A stretch of DNA of 64,000 nt from Kosakonia sp. SMBL-WEM22 (lineage in GTDB: Bacteria > Pseudomonadota > Gammaproteobacteria > Enterobacterales > Enterobacteriaceae). Below, piece after piece: positions 37,250 through 44,756 of the stretch (position 1 is its first letter; each line of letters starts with the position of its first letter). The position numbers and the translations under genes were made by a program. The notes beneath the pieces were generated by a model. The model did not search any database and was not told the origin of the DNA. It saw only the letters and a list, made by a program, of their open reading frames with translations. The stretch is from contig NZ_CP051488.1 of NCBI RefSeq assembly GCF_014490785.1, positions 4,278,001 to 4,342,000 of the forward strand, read 5' to 3'.

Positions 37250-38065
37250 CTATCGGGCAAATTCTTTTTCATCGGTATTATACGTTTTGCCCATCGTATA
37301 AAGTTTATGCCTGGATTTACCCACCTCAAGAGCCAGCGCCGGACTGGTCATAGTTGAAATTTTGCGATAAAAGTCTGTGGGCAACCAGTCATACAGACGT
37401 CAGCTTTCCGGTTTGAGTATGGGGCGGAATATACCGTATACAGACGTTACCAGGTTCACACCCTGATATGCCAGCATGCCTGTTTTACGCTCAAATCCCA
37501 GAAACTCCGCAGCGCCCATATATGCATCCTGAGCAGGATTTCTTGGGTTTGCCACCCCCCTTAGCTTATCAACATTTTCCACTATGTTGCTGGCTCCATG
37601 AAAGATGAGCGTTGCTCCAGCAATGACCCCAAGGACGTTGCCAGTGCCTGCGGAACTAACCGCCATAGTTGCACCGCCAACAACCTGTATTGCACCAACG
37701 ACGATCCCTACCACGCCAATGACATAGCCGACAATTTTACCATTCTCTTCATAAAGTTTTACTGCAGCAGTCAGATAAGCTTCGCCAGTGCGTAGCATCC
37801 TGTCCTGGATCTGTAGATTATTGCGTTCAGTCTTCAAATTGTTGATGCATTCTTTGCATACCTCATCATCCTTTGCCTGCTTAATACCGTTAAGCTGGTT
37901 ACTGATAAAACCTTTGATTTCATCAAGAAACCGGATGCGGGTAAGACCATCTTTAAAAGGAGCACCGGCAACTTGCGAGGCGACGTTCCACAGTGATTGT
38001 GCATCTATCTGCGCCATAGCCAGATAGTAATTCATAAACCTGTTCTGGTTCAGATATATATCCAT
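37250..38065 (-). pseudogene. DUF4225-like protein interrupted by in-frame TGA
   Basis: From ATG 38065 (MDIYLNQNRFMNYYLAMAQI) the frame runs 221 codons to a TGA at about 37400-37402 after PILKPES. The same frame stays open afterwards and encodes plausible family sequence (RLYDWLPTDFYRKISTMTSP) up to TAG 37250-37252, for 271 codons in all. Two Gly/Val/Ile-rich membrane segments lie around residues 105-160. I associate it with DUF4225, a family of unknown function. The simplest reading is a TGG to TGA nonsense mutation. The shorter protein may still be made. Confidence 0.65.
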
Positions 38066-38289
38066 TTCGTCTTATCCATTCTGATTTAATACCGACACAA
38101 CGTTGGAACAACTTAATTATAAAAAGTTGCTTTGTGAACCTCTGAGTCAGCCTGAACATATGTTTAATCGTTGTGCTTAGCCAAAACTTAGCGGTCAGGT
38201 ATAAGCCTGGTATTCAATTTACAACGAAGCCGGAAATTTTTTTGTATAACGTCGAAACCTTACGTCAAAAGCTCACGCATCTCTCTGTC
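38066..38289. other. AT-rich gap, no gene seen
   Basis: This 224-base stretch upstream of the DUF4225 gene has no convincing reading frame; it presumably holds that gene's promoter. Confidence 0.5.
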
Positions 38290-38611
38290 ATTTTTCTACG
38301 GACCGGCCCTCGTCCATTGTTCTGGCGTAAGTTTTGAGAAGCGCCCACCTATGCGCCACTGTTCACATATGCAGCAAGCCTGCCGCGGTTACGTTCCATA
38401 ATCAGCAAGTGTTCCATTCTGCCAGCGCGCCCATGACAGGAAAGAAAAAGCGTTCCATTGAGATACTGGCATCGATACTATCTTTAAAACAGAGAAAATT
38501 CACGTCACGCTGGCGGAATTTTTGAATCAGGATCACAAGGTGACGCATTATGGCTGCGTTGGGCAGAGATAGCTTCACGAGGTTTTCCCTGGAGGCATTA
38601 TTATTTGCCAA
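38290..38611 (-). pseudogene. Hin/Gin-type DNA invertase remnant
   Basis: The minus-strand frame from 38611 reads RHLVILIQKFRQRDVNFLCF then SIDASISMERFFFPVMGALAE, matching the catalytic-domain end of serine invertases (SIDTSTPMGRFFFHVMGALAE). After frameshifts, MEHLLIMERNRGRLAAY and then SKLTPEQWTRAG continue the family's linker and DNA-binding region, with stops. The N-terminal catalytic Ser region is missing. It lies beside the tail fibre genes, where such invertases switch fibre ends in Mu and P1-like phages. Confidence 0.75.
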
Positions 38612-38761
38612 TTAAGCCTGTTACGATGACTGAAGCTGGTCCAGACTTCCACGGTATTACCTGCGAGATGGAATTGCTAGACGAAAACGGATTTCGCTGC
38701 GGAAAAAACTGAATGAATAATGCTCACCGCTACTGAAAGCGATGAGCCGGTATTGAATGAA
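38612..38761. other. Degraded DNA between invertase remnant and tail fibre assembly gene
   Basis: A short plus-strand frame (TEAGPDFHGITCEMELLDEN, about 38630-38712) looks codon-like but is only about 30 residues and unrecognised. Nothing else is visible. Confidence 0.35.
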
Positions 38762-39253
38762 TTAAAAAGAGAGAGGCTTCACAGGCCATGTAATATCGGG
38801 TGCCGTACTGGTGTCCACTGCGCTTACTTTATCAATGTAATCCAGTACGGCATTTAACTTCGTGGTTTCATCAGAAGACAATTTACACCCGGCCTGTAGT
38901 TTGAGTTGCAACAGGCTGATTGTCTGCATTGCAGTATTAATAAGGTTCTCTTTCTCAGCCTCCGTTATCTTAACGAGATCCTCTGCCCGCTGTTGTGCTG
39001 CTTGTTCAGTAAGAGTCCATTCGTTATTTATTGTATCCCAACAATGATACTTATCAGAACAGGGCTTCGAGAGTAAAAGCTGCACCCCGTCCTGATAAAT
39101 TCGGCATCCGTTATTTATCGCTTCATAAAAATAGACGGCCTGCTCAGTAGTTATTTCGATAACATCATTCGGCCATGAATCGGTCGCGTCATAACTGCTT
39201 TTAAATGCATCGTCATAAAATCCGCATTTCGCAATGGAATAATATTTTGCCAT
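38762..39253 (-). CDS. Tail fibre assembly protein (Tfa / gpG-like)
   Basis: The intact 163-residue frame begins MAKYYSIAKCGFYDDAFKSS and has the Tfa-type layout: an N-terminal domain, a central coiled coil (EQAAQQRAEDLVKITEAEKE) and the C-terminal AVLDYIDKVSAVDTSTAPDI followed by TWPVKPL. Tfa proteins chaperone trimerisation of tail fibres. It lies one base after the tail fibre frame, as in P2 H-G. It is the only late gene of this remnant with no visible lesion. Confidence 0.85.
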   Translation of the reverse strand: MAKYYSIAKCGFYDDAFKSSYDATDSWPNDVIEITTEQAVYFYEAINNGCRIYQDGVQLLLSKPCSDKYHCWDTINNEWTLTEQAAQQRAEDLVKITEAEKENLINTAMQTISLLQLKLQAGCKLSSDETTKLNAVLDYIDKVSAVDTSTAPDITWPVKPLSF

Positions 39254-39254
39254 T

Positions 39255-40655
39255 TTAATAACCTATTCCGATCCAATGAGCGTTGCGCGAAGAAGTGACC
39301 TGAACGCCGTTAGAAACATTCGTTACATTGCAGGTAAATGATGATACCGAAAGCGCTGACACCCCTATAAACGCTGCATTTAAAGGAGCCGCTGCGTTAG
39401 TAACATCAGGAGTACATATTACTGCCAGCAAACCATTGGGAAGAGTTATTAGCAGGGCGATAGTGCCTGATGAAAAATTATTAACATTCCCCCAAAGGAC
39501 TATCACATTTTTTATCCCTCCATTTATCAACAGAGGAATAGATAAATATCCGTTACCACTTATTATCCCGGAACAAATACCCGCCTGAGCAATTTCTCCC
39601 AACCCCAGATAGTGAAGAAGCCCGGAAACATCTTTCCCGGAGAGTTCCGTAAGGGTGGAATTTAAGGGTTGCTTCCCTGCCAGGGCATTTGTCACTGTCG
39701 TGGCAAAGCTCGGATCATTGCCCAGCGCGGCGGCCAGTTCATTCAGCGTATCAAGTGCCGCCGGGGATGAATTTACCAACCCGGCGATAGCTGCTCTGAC
39801 AAATGCCGTAGTCGCAATCTGCGTATTATTAGCCGACTGCGCAGCTGTGGGTGCCGTCGGCGTTCCGGTGAGCGCCGGGCTTGCCAGCGGCGCTTTCTGC
39901 GCCAGCGCATTACTCACGGTAGTGCCAAAATTCGGATCATTATTGAGCGCGGCTGCAATCTCTTTAAGCGTATCCAACGTACCGGGCGCGCCGCCAATCA
40001 GTGCAACCAGCGCCGCCTGCACAAACGCAGTCGTAGCAAGTTGCGTGGTGTTATTACCTGCATTGGGCGTCGGCGCTTTTGGCGTGCCGGTGAAGGCCGG
40101 GCTTTCTTTCGGTGCATATTGCGAATGCGGATCGGTTGCAGCCAGATGCTTTGCCATCTGGTCATCAACATACACTTTCAGCTCCAGCGTTTTATCATCA
40201 ACATATTTTCGCGTTGCCAGCACCACGGCCGGGTCAATTTTTAACGTCACGTTCTCGGTACTGCTGGTAATCAGCACCATACGCACCGTCTGCGTACGGC
40301 CGCTTCCCTCTGCCAGCCGCGGCTTATAACTTTCCGGACAGTTACCGACGGCAATTAGCGCCCCGGTAACGTCGAACAGCCCTACTTCGCGAATCCACCA
40401 ACCGCCCTCGGTTTCCGGGATCACTTGCTCAGCCATAATCTGACTGCTGTTCTGCGGGTCGATATACAGCATATTGAGATCGGCCTAGCGTCTCTCGGCA
40501 ATCAGCTTTGTCTGCTGCGCGTCAGGCGTCGGCAGCACACCTCCACCATCTCCCACCGCCATTTGGGTAATTTTCAGCGGGACGCCCAACGCGGTAGCGC
40601 TCGCAAGTTTCGCCGCGCCGACCTCCGTCAGCAGGGTATAAAATTTTGCGCTCAT
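39255..40655 (-). pseudogene. Tail fibre protein H with in-frame amber codon
   Basis: ATG 40655 (MSAKFYTLLTEVGAAKLASA) opens the P2-like fibre N-terminus; codon 57 (40485-40487) is TAG, where relatives have a sense codon (IAERR-stop-ADLNMLYID). The same frame continues intact for 405 further residues from Met 40472 through the DUF3751 baseplate-attachment domain, two tandem repeats (PAFTGTPKAPTPNAGNNTTQ and PALTGTPTAPTAAQSANNTQ) and a C-terminal receptor tip (RNAHWIGIGY). Without suppression the baseplate anchor is lost. Confidence 0.85.
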
Positions 40656-41063
40656 GGATTCAGTCTCATTGTGTCAATAACATGGGTCGCCGCACCGTCG
40701 TGTACAGTCCCGCCGGAAGTGTTGATTTCATTGATGTAGGGGTAAATCGTGATTTGGTATTCTGTCACGCAGCCGTTCACGGAATCCGACGGCGGCGCGT
40801 ATTGGTTGCAGTAAATGGCAGGCAATGCAAAAGCGGTTTTCAGATTGCCGCCCATGCTCAGCACCACCACCTGCTCATCCGGTGACGGGCACCACCAATG
40901 TGCGGGCGCTACCGGCGCGCAGCGTCAGCCAGTTAATCCAGTTGGTTTCAAGCTTGCCTACCCTCACCCGGCATAGCCAGTTTTTCCGATCCACTTCGGT
41001 CACTGTGCCGGTGCGAATCAGATTGGTGATTAGGCGCATAATTTCGGTAAGTTGTGCGTTCAT
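40652..41063 (-). pseudogene. Baseplate spike V fragment fused to end of gpI
   Basis: From ATG 41063 the frame reads MNAQLTEIMRLITNLIRTGT, the start of P2-type gpV. One inserted T near 40897 shifts it; in the shifted frame gpV resumes (VVVLSMGGNLKTAFALPAIY, then SDSVNGCVTEY). After that the sequence changes to a short segment (ITIYPYINEINTSGGTVHDG) ending at a TGA that overlaps the fibre ATG, where gpI ends in P2. The rest of V, all of W and J, and most of I are deleted. The gpI assignment rests on position. Confidence 0.75.
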
Positions 41064-41108
41064 AGGCAAAGCATGCCCGTTGTTTAATAGACGGCAAACA
41101 GAACTTCA

Positions 41109-41128
41109 TTGTATGTTCAACGGAACAA
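41109..41128 (-). promoter_or_regulatory. P2 Ogr/Delta-type activator site upstream of V
   Basis: A second perfect TTGT-N12-ACAA dyad is centred 55 bases upstream of the gpV ATG, at the place of the P2 V promoter. A degenerate copy (TTGT-N12-AAAC, 41080-41099) lies between. Confidence 0.65.
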
Positions 41129-41155
41129 TTACGTTGATATCAATAAGGACAGGTC

Positions 41156-41851
41156 ATGTTAATAACACAGTTAAACGCATTTCTTGCTACGGCGATTGGC
41201 GGTTTTATTTTTACTTTACTGGCGGGTATAATTAAACATCTGTACTCATGGCTTAATAGTGTAAAAAAAGGTGAGGAATTTTTAGTTGAAGAATTAGATC
41301 TTAATCCTGCCCTAATAAGATTAAGCGTATCAAACAATAAAAGGAATACAAAAATATACTCACCCTTAGAAAAAACAATATTCTTTGGGCTTGGCACCTT
41401 ACTAATTGCAATTGCTATTGGTATAGTCTGGCTTTCATTCTCTATTTTCACTAATGATAATTTATATCAAGTGAAGGAAGATTACGCTAAAACACATGAC
41501 ACCTTTATTATAAGGTCAGGACTAGCTAAAAATACAGGTAACAATAAAGAATGGGAAATAACTTTAGAAACCTGTAATCACCCTGACCTCCTCGATAAAG
41601 TAAATAGTATAAAAGGCGAAACAAAAGAATATATCTGCCAAATACTTTCCGATGAAAATAAAGACGGGGCGCTACCACTCCGCTTAACAAAAATTATATG
41701 GGCAAACATCGCTTTTGCAACTGTATTACTTTTATCCGGTTTATGGATGTTGTTTTTTGGCTCTGGAGCACTTATAGATGTTTATATCAATAAAAAAATC
41801 GCACAATTTAACAAAAAAGAAATTGAAAAAAGTTATCAATATCTGACTTAA
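41156..41851 (+). CDS. Two-helix membrane protein of unknown function, prophage cargo
   Basis: The 231-residue protein is strikingly AT-rich compared with the tail genes. Helix one is near the N-terminus (AIGGFIFTLLAGIIKHLYSW), a second strong segment lies at about 80-100 (FGLGTLLIAIAIGIVWLSFS), then an external or cytoplasmic domain (about 105-175, with ETCNHPDLLDKVNSIKGE), a third helix (IIWANIAFATVLLLSGLWML) and a Lys-rich tail. AAGGACAGG precedes the ATG. It is divergent from gpV, a typical moron location. No family recognised; superinfection exclusion or defence is a guess from context. Confidence 0.7.
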   Translation: MLITQLNAFLATAIGGFIFTLLAGIIKHLYSWLNSVKKGEEFLVEELDLNPALIRLSVSNNKRNTKIYSPLEKTIFFGLGTLLIAIAIGIVWLSFSIFTNDNLYQVKEDYAKTHDTFIIRSGLAKNTGNNKEWEITLETCNHPDLLDKVNSIKGETKEYICQILSDENKDGALPLRLTKIIWANIAFATVLLLSGLWMLFFGSGALIDVYINKKIAQFNKKEIEKSYQYLT

Positions 41852-41888
41852 CTTAATTGCATATTATTTAGATAACCATTGTAATAGC

Positions 41889-41925
41889 GTATCAATAGTA
41901 ATTTTTTCAGTATTACTATTGATAC
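41889..41925. terminator. 14-bp perfect palindrome beside the IS end
   Basis: GTATCAATAGTAAT and ATTACTATTGATAC pair perfectly around a 9-base loop (TTTTTCAGT), 1 base before the IS left end and 37 bases after the 41156 gene. It could act as that gene's terminator or as an IS target hairpin. It lacks a T run outside the loop on the plus strand. Confidence 0.55.
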
Positions 41926-41926
41926 C

Positions 41927-42758
41927 TGGACCGACCCCATGCCCGTAGACAAACTCTGTCCTCACGATGAGGCCTGTTCGAAGGCCTCCGGACTGACGCC
42001 GCCGAGATGACTGTGGCGCTGGGCCCGGTTGTAGAACACTTCAATGTAATCGAAGATATCCGCCCGGGCCAGATCCCGGGTTTTATATATGCGCTTTCTG
42101 ATCCGCTCTTTTTTCAGCGAACTGAAGAACGATTCGGCCACCGCATTACCCCGGCAGTTGCCACGCCTGCTCATGCTCGGCGCCAGGTTATTGGCCCGGC
42201 AGAAGCGCTGCCAGTCGTCACTGCCGTACTGGCTGCCCTGATCGCTATGTACGATAACCTCGCCGTCCGGTTTTCGACGCACACGGCCATCATCAGAGCG
42301 TCCAGCGCGAGTTCGCGAGAGAGAGTGGGCTTCATCGACCAGCCAGCAACGCACAACACCCGACACATCGTCATGGCACCCCATACAGTGCGGTGTTGAT
42401 TGATAAAGCGGTACTTCAGTCGGGCTCCCTTGCAAAGTACCGCGCGGCCTTTTTCAGAATGTCCCGTTCTTCCTCAGTGCGCTTCAGTGGGCCCTGAGCT
42501 TCAGGATCCCGCTTTTTGCTTCCAGTTAATCACGGGCATGCTGCTCGCTGTTATCGGGTTTGATAGCCCACAACCGCTTATAGAGACTGTGTGCTGAAAC
42601 GCCCAGCCGGTCAGAAACTTCGACGACGGAATAACCGCGTTCCGTTATCTGACGGACGGCTTCTCCCTTAAATTGAGGTGTAAATCGCGGTGTGCCCATA
42701 CGCTCCTCCTGTGCTCACACTATAGGGCAGGATCGTCTACCGGGGCGGGGTCAGTCCA
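41927..42758 (-). mobile_element. IS3-family element with internal deletion
   Basis: Terminal inverted repeats TGGACCGACCCCATGCCCG (left) and TGGACTGACCCCGCCCCGG (right, reverse complement) bound 832 bases. Full-length relatives are about 1.26 kb. The flanking triplets (ACC and AAT) are not a 3-bp target duplication, so a flank has been rearranged. The right end abuts the attR repeat at 42759. Confidence 0.85.
41962..42699 (-). pseudogene. IS3-family transposase orfA-orfB, broken
   Basis: orfA starts at 42699 (MGTPRFTPQFKGEAVRQITE) with an intact helix-turn-helix (YSVVEVSDRLGVSAHSLYKR). It then meets a TAA and a frameshift before LKRTEEERDILKKAARYFAR. The orfB start (KYRFINQHRTVWGAMTMCRV) joins directly to GWSMKPTLSRELALDALMMA, so about 140 codons including the first catalytic Asp are deleted. 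A further frameshift precedes VIVHSDQGSQYGSDDW and the C-terminus with the last catalytic Glu (AVAESFFSSLKKE). It cannot transpose without help. Confidence 0.85.
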
Positions 42759-42804
42759 AATCGCTTGGTCGTTGGTTCAAACCCAACAGGGTCCACCAAA
42801 TTTT
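42759..42804 (+). repeat. attR: second copy of the ileX 3' end
   Basis: 46 bases identical to 33667-33712 except T42792. The copy starts exactly at the IS boundary, so the original repeat may have been longer and cut by the IS-linked deletion. The mismatch falls in the acceptor stem, so this copy is not a functional tRNA part. Confidence 0.9.
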
Positions 42805-42824
42805 GGCTTTTAAATCATATAATT

Positions 42825-42851
42825 AAGCCACTCGATAGAGTGGCTTTTTTG
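42825..42851 (+). terminator. Terminator downstream of attR
   Basis: AAGCCACTC-GATA-GAGTGGCTT followed by TTTT occupies the same position relative to attR as the ileX terminator does to attL, and both end in TGGCTTTTTTGTT. Confidence 0.8.
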
Positions 42852-42914
42852 TTCACTAAACACCGAGTGTCGCAAAAGTGTCGCACGAAGTTTTGAGGAC
42901 TCCATTACAAAGCA

Positions 42915-42944
42915 AAAGGGGTTACGTCTAAACGCAACCCCTTT
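42915..42944. repeat. Hairpin AGGGGTTACG...GCAACCCCT
   Basis: A 9-bp stem (AAAGGGGTT/AACCCCTTT) lies just after the minus-strand 42977 gene and probably terminates it. A close copy (AGGGGTCACG...GTAACCCCT) is at 44757-44781. Confidence 0.6.
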
Positions 42945-42976
42945 GGTGAATGTATCGTGACGATATATTGCTGCTT

Positions 42977-43222
42977 TTACGCTTCGCCTTTCAGCACGTC
43001 CATTAACCACGCGATTAAATAGGCCAGGATAAAGAACCCGATAAATCCAGCTAGCTTATACCAGCCATCCAAAACAAACAGACTACCGAAAGCAGCAAAG
43101 GAACAAATGCAGGTCGATATTCCTTCAACCCAACTGGCAGACTGCAATCCGATGAATTTGCAAAATTTAGGGAGGGAGGATTTTGCAGATTTCGTTTTTA
43201 GTTCTTTGCAATCGAGGGGCAT
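42977..43222 (-). CDS. Small membrane protein, paralogue A (81 aa)
   Basis: GGAG 6 bases before ATG 43222 supports this start. The product has a Lys-rich N-terminus containing KSAKSS, then two membrane helices around a conserved hinge (SFAAFGSLFVLDGWYKLAGF and IGFFILAYLIAWLMDVL) and ends LKGEA. It is clearly homologous to the next gene upstream (43281-43505): shared KSAKSS, LF-FDGW-K-GF-G-F-L and D-LKG. No known family is recognised. It lies directly inside attR. Confidence 0.65.
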   Translation of the reverse strand: MPLDCKELKTKSAKSSLPKFCKFIGLQSASWVEGISTCICSFAAFGSLFVLDGWYKLAGFIGFFILAYLIAWLMDVLKGEA

Positions 43223-43280
43223 AAGGCTCCATTTTTGGCAAACAATAGCACTCAGATTTTAGGTCGATTATAAAAAAGCC

Positions 43281-43505
43281 TTATGCATCGCTTCCCTTAA
43301 GCTTATCTGAGAGATAGATAATCAGGCATATCAACGCAAAACAACCTAAAAAGCCACCTATCTTATGTAACCACCCATCAAAGATAAAAAGGCAAGTAAA
43401 AGCCGCGATAGATAAGATCCCTCTAACAAAAGCATCAAACATATCTACTGCATGTATCCATATTTTCTTCGAAACGCTATTTTTCGAGGATTTTGCAGAT
43501 TTCAT
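43281..43505 (-). CDS. Small membrane protein, paralogue B (74 aa)
   Basis: I chose ATG 43505 (MKSAKSSKNSVSKKIWIHAV) because AAAGGGATA precedes it and it aligns with paralogue A; the longer frame from 43589 is not supported. Two helices (RGILSIAAFTCLFIFDGW and KIGGFLGCFALICLIIYLSD) end in KLKGSDA. The two paralogues are in tandem on the same strand, 59 bases apart, so they arose by duplication. Function unknown. Confidence 0.65.
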   Translation of the reverse strand: MKSAKSSKNSVSKKIWIHAVDMFDAFVRGILSIAAFTCLFIFDGWLHKIGGFLGCFALICLIIYLSDKLKGSDA

Positions 43506-43824
43506 TCTGTATCCCTTTGCACTGTATTGGATAACCGGGATTATACATAAGTTAGGCTCAAGCAAGTTATCCACAAGAAAGTAAACCATCTACAGATTCA
43601 CAGGAAGAGACTTGTGCTGGCTCTGGGGCAAAAGTAGTGACGACAGACCAGATGCAGCGCTTCGCATGCTGCTTCCAATACCGGTAATACCGGTGCATTG
43701 AGCTAATGGGCTCTTACCAGTACAGGCTCCGATCGGTACTCGAAAATATTCTTCCCTATGCAGAGTAATGCGCCGCATGCATACAAAGGGTTCGAAAGCA
43801 GCGGGCACCTTTGATAAATATCGC

Positions 43825-44079
43825 TCAACTGCGGGAGCGGGATAAATAACGGTAGATTTTTTTGGCCATGAAAATGGTAAGTACCCCAAGCAAAACAGAT
43901 GTCAAACCAAGAAAAATCAGTATCGAGAGGAGATGACTAAAGAGCCCGCCCAGGCTCGTAAAGTCACTCAGTCGCGCAAGCTGCTCAGGGGTCAATACAC
44001 GTATCACTATTTCCGGGATTATTAGAAAAAAAATAATTACTACTAAAATATATATTGTTATCCTGCTGCTTTTCTTCAT
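43825..44079 (-). CDS. Small two-helix membrane protein (84 aa)
   Basis: AAGGAAG precedes ATG 44079. MKKSSRITIYILVVIIFFLI forms the first helix. A short loop (VLTPEQLARLSDFTSLGGLF) leads to a second helix (LLSILIFLGLTSVLLGVLTI) and a basic tail KKIYRYLSRSRS. It is AT-rich and unrelated in sequence to the two paralogues. No family recognised. Confidence 0.6.
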   Translation of the reverse strand: MKKSSRITIYILVVIIFFLIIPEIVIRVLTPEQLARLSDFTSLGGLFSHLLSILIFLGLTSVLLGVLTIFMAKKIYRYLSRSRS

Positions 44080-44574
44080 TAACTTCCTTGCCTCTATTGA
44101 TAGTGCTGATAAATTATTTATCGGTAAAGATTACAGTATGGCGGATTAGATCGACCTACGTCTTCACAAAAATAGCGTTGCGTCAAAAAGAGTATAACCT
44201 TTACGCTTAGAAAATCCTTTTAAGTTATATGCAAACAGCATGCAACCATTTAAAGTGCCAGGCCTGACGCGGATCGCATAATCAATCATGATTGATGTTT
44301 GATACCGTACGATCACTATCGGCACGCTGGCCGCGAGGGAATAGATAAAGATCGAAGTCATAAATGATAAGAGATTTGCTTATGCCGAGAAAAGCAGTAA
44401 ACTTGCTCAGCTTTTAACCCTTGTGAAGTTGATGATCGGCAGCGGTAACTTTCAGTCATCACATATCAGAATGGTCAACGCGTTTTCATCAAAGTACATT
44501 AATGCCGCTATAGTTATTTCGAGGCGGAATTAATGAATAGCAATTAGCGATGCGTTGCCTGAGGTTTTTAAAAG
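44080..44574. other. Gap without a convincing gene
   Basis: There are only short frames here. A codon-like plus-strand stretch at 44350-44535 (FAYAEKSSKLAQLLTLVKLM) has no start codon with a ribosome site and may be a gene remnant. Confidence 0.4.
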
Positions 44575-44751
44575 ATGAAAAAAATTCTCTTGTTTCTATG
44601 GGGTGCGCACTCTCACTTAGTGCCCATTGCTCTTATATTGGCAGGTGCATTTTTGTTTATTCGATTTATCCCTGACTACTCCGGAGTGCTTACATTTGTA
44701 TGGTTTATCATCGTTTCATTTTTCTATCTCAAATATAACCGGTGGTACTGA
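44575..44751 (+). CDS. Small membrane protein (58 aa)
   Basis: The 58-codon frame MKKILLFLWGAHSHLVPIAL...KYNRWY contains two hydrophobic helices (VPIALILAGAFLFIRFIP and VLTFVWFIIVSFFYLKY). Its upstream GAGG lies 10 bases before the ATG, a modest ribosome site. It ends just before a hairpin (44757-44781) and is convergent with the large helicase gene. Unrecognised, but composition and topology match its neighbours. Confidence 0.5.
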   Translation: MKKILLFLWGAHSHLVPIALILAGAFLFIRFIPDYSGVLTFVWFIIVSFFYLKYNRWY

Positions 44752-44756
44752 ATGCT

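Larger units (their letters stand above)
33707..42804. mobile_element. P2-like prophage remnant in ileX
   Basis: The segment between the two ileX repeats holds P2-type late genes in P2 order on the minus strand (V, I, H, G, FI, T, U, D). No capsid, terminase, lysis, replication or integrase genes remain. Most late genes are pseudogenes. Cargo genes sit at 36911, 37250 and 41156. An internally deleted IS3-family element occupies the end where int should be. The remnant cannot make particles or excise by itself. Confidence 0.9.

Noticed and set aside
43590..43889. 99-codon minus-strand frame between the small membrane genes
   Set aside because: No ribosome site, mixed composition, overlaps the start region of better-supported small genes.
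44164..44361. 65-codon minus-strand frame
   Set aside because: No ribosome site or recognisable features; overlaps a plus-strand remnant-like stretch.
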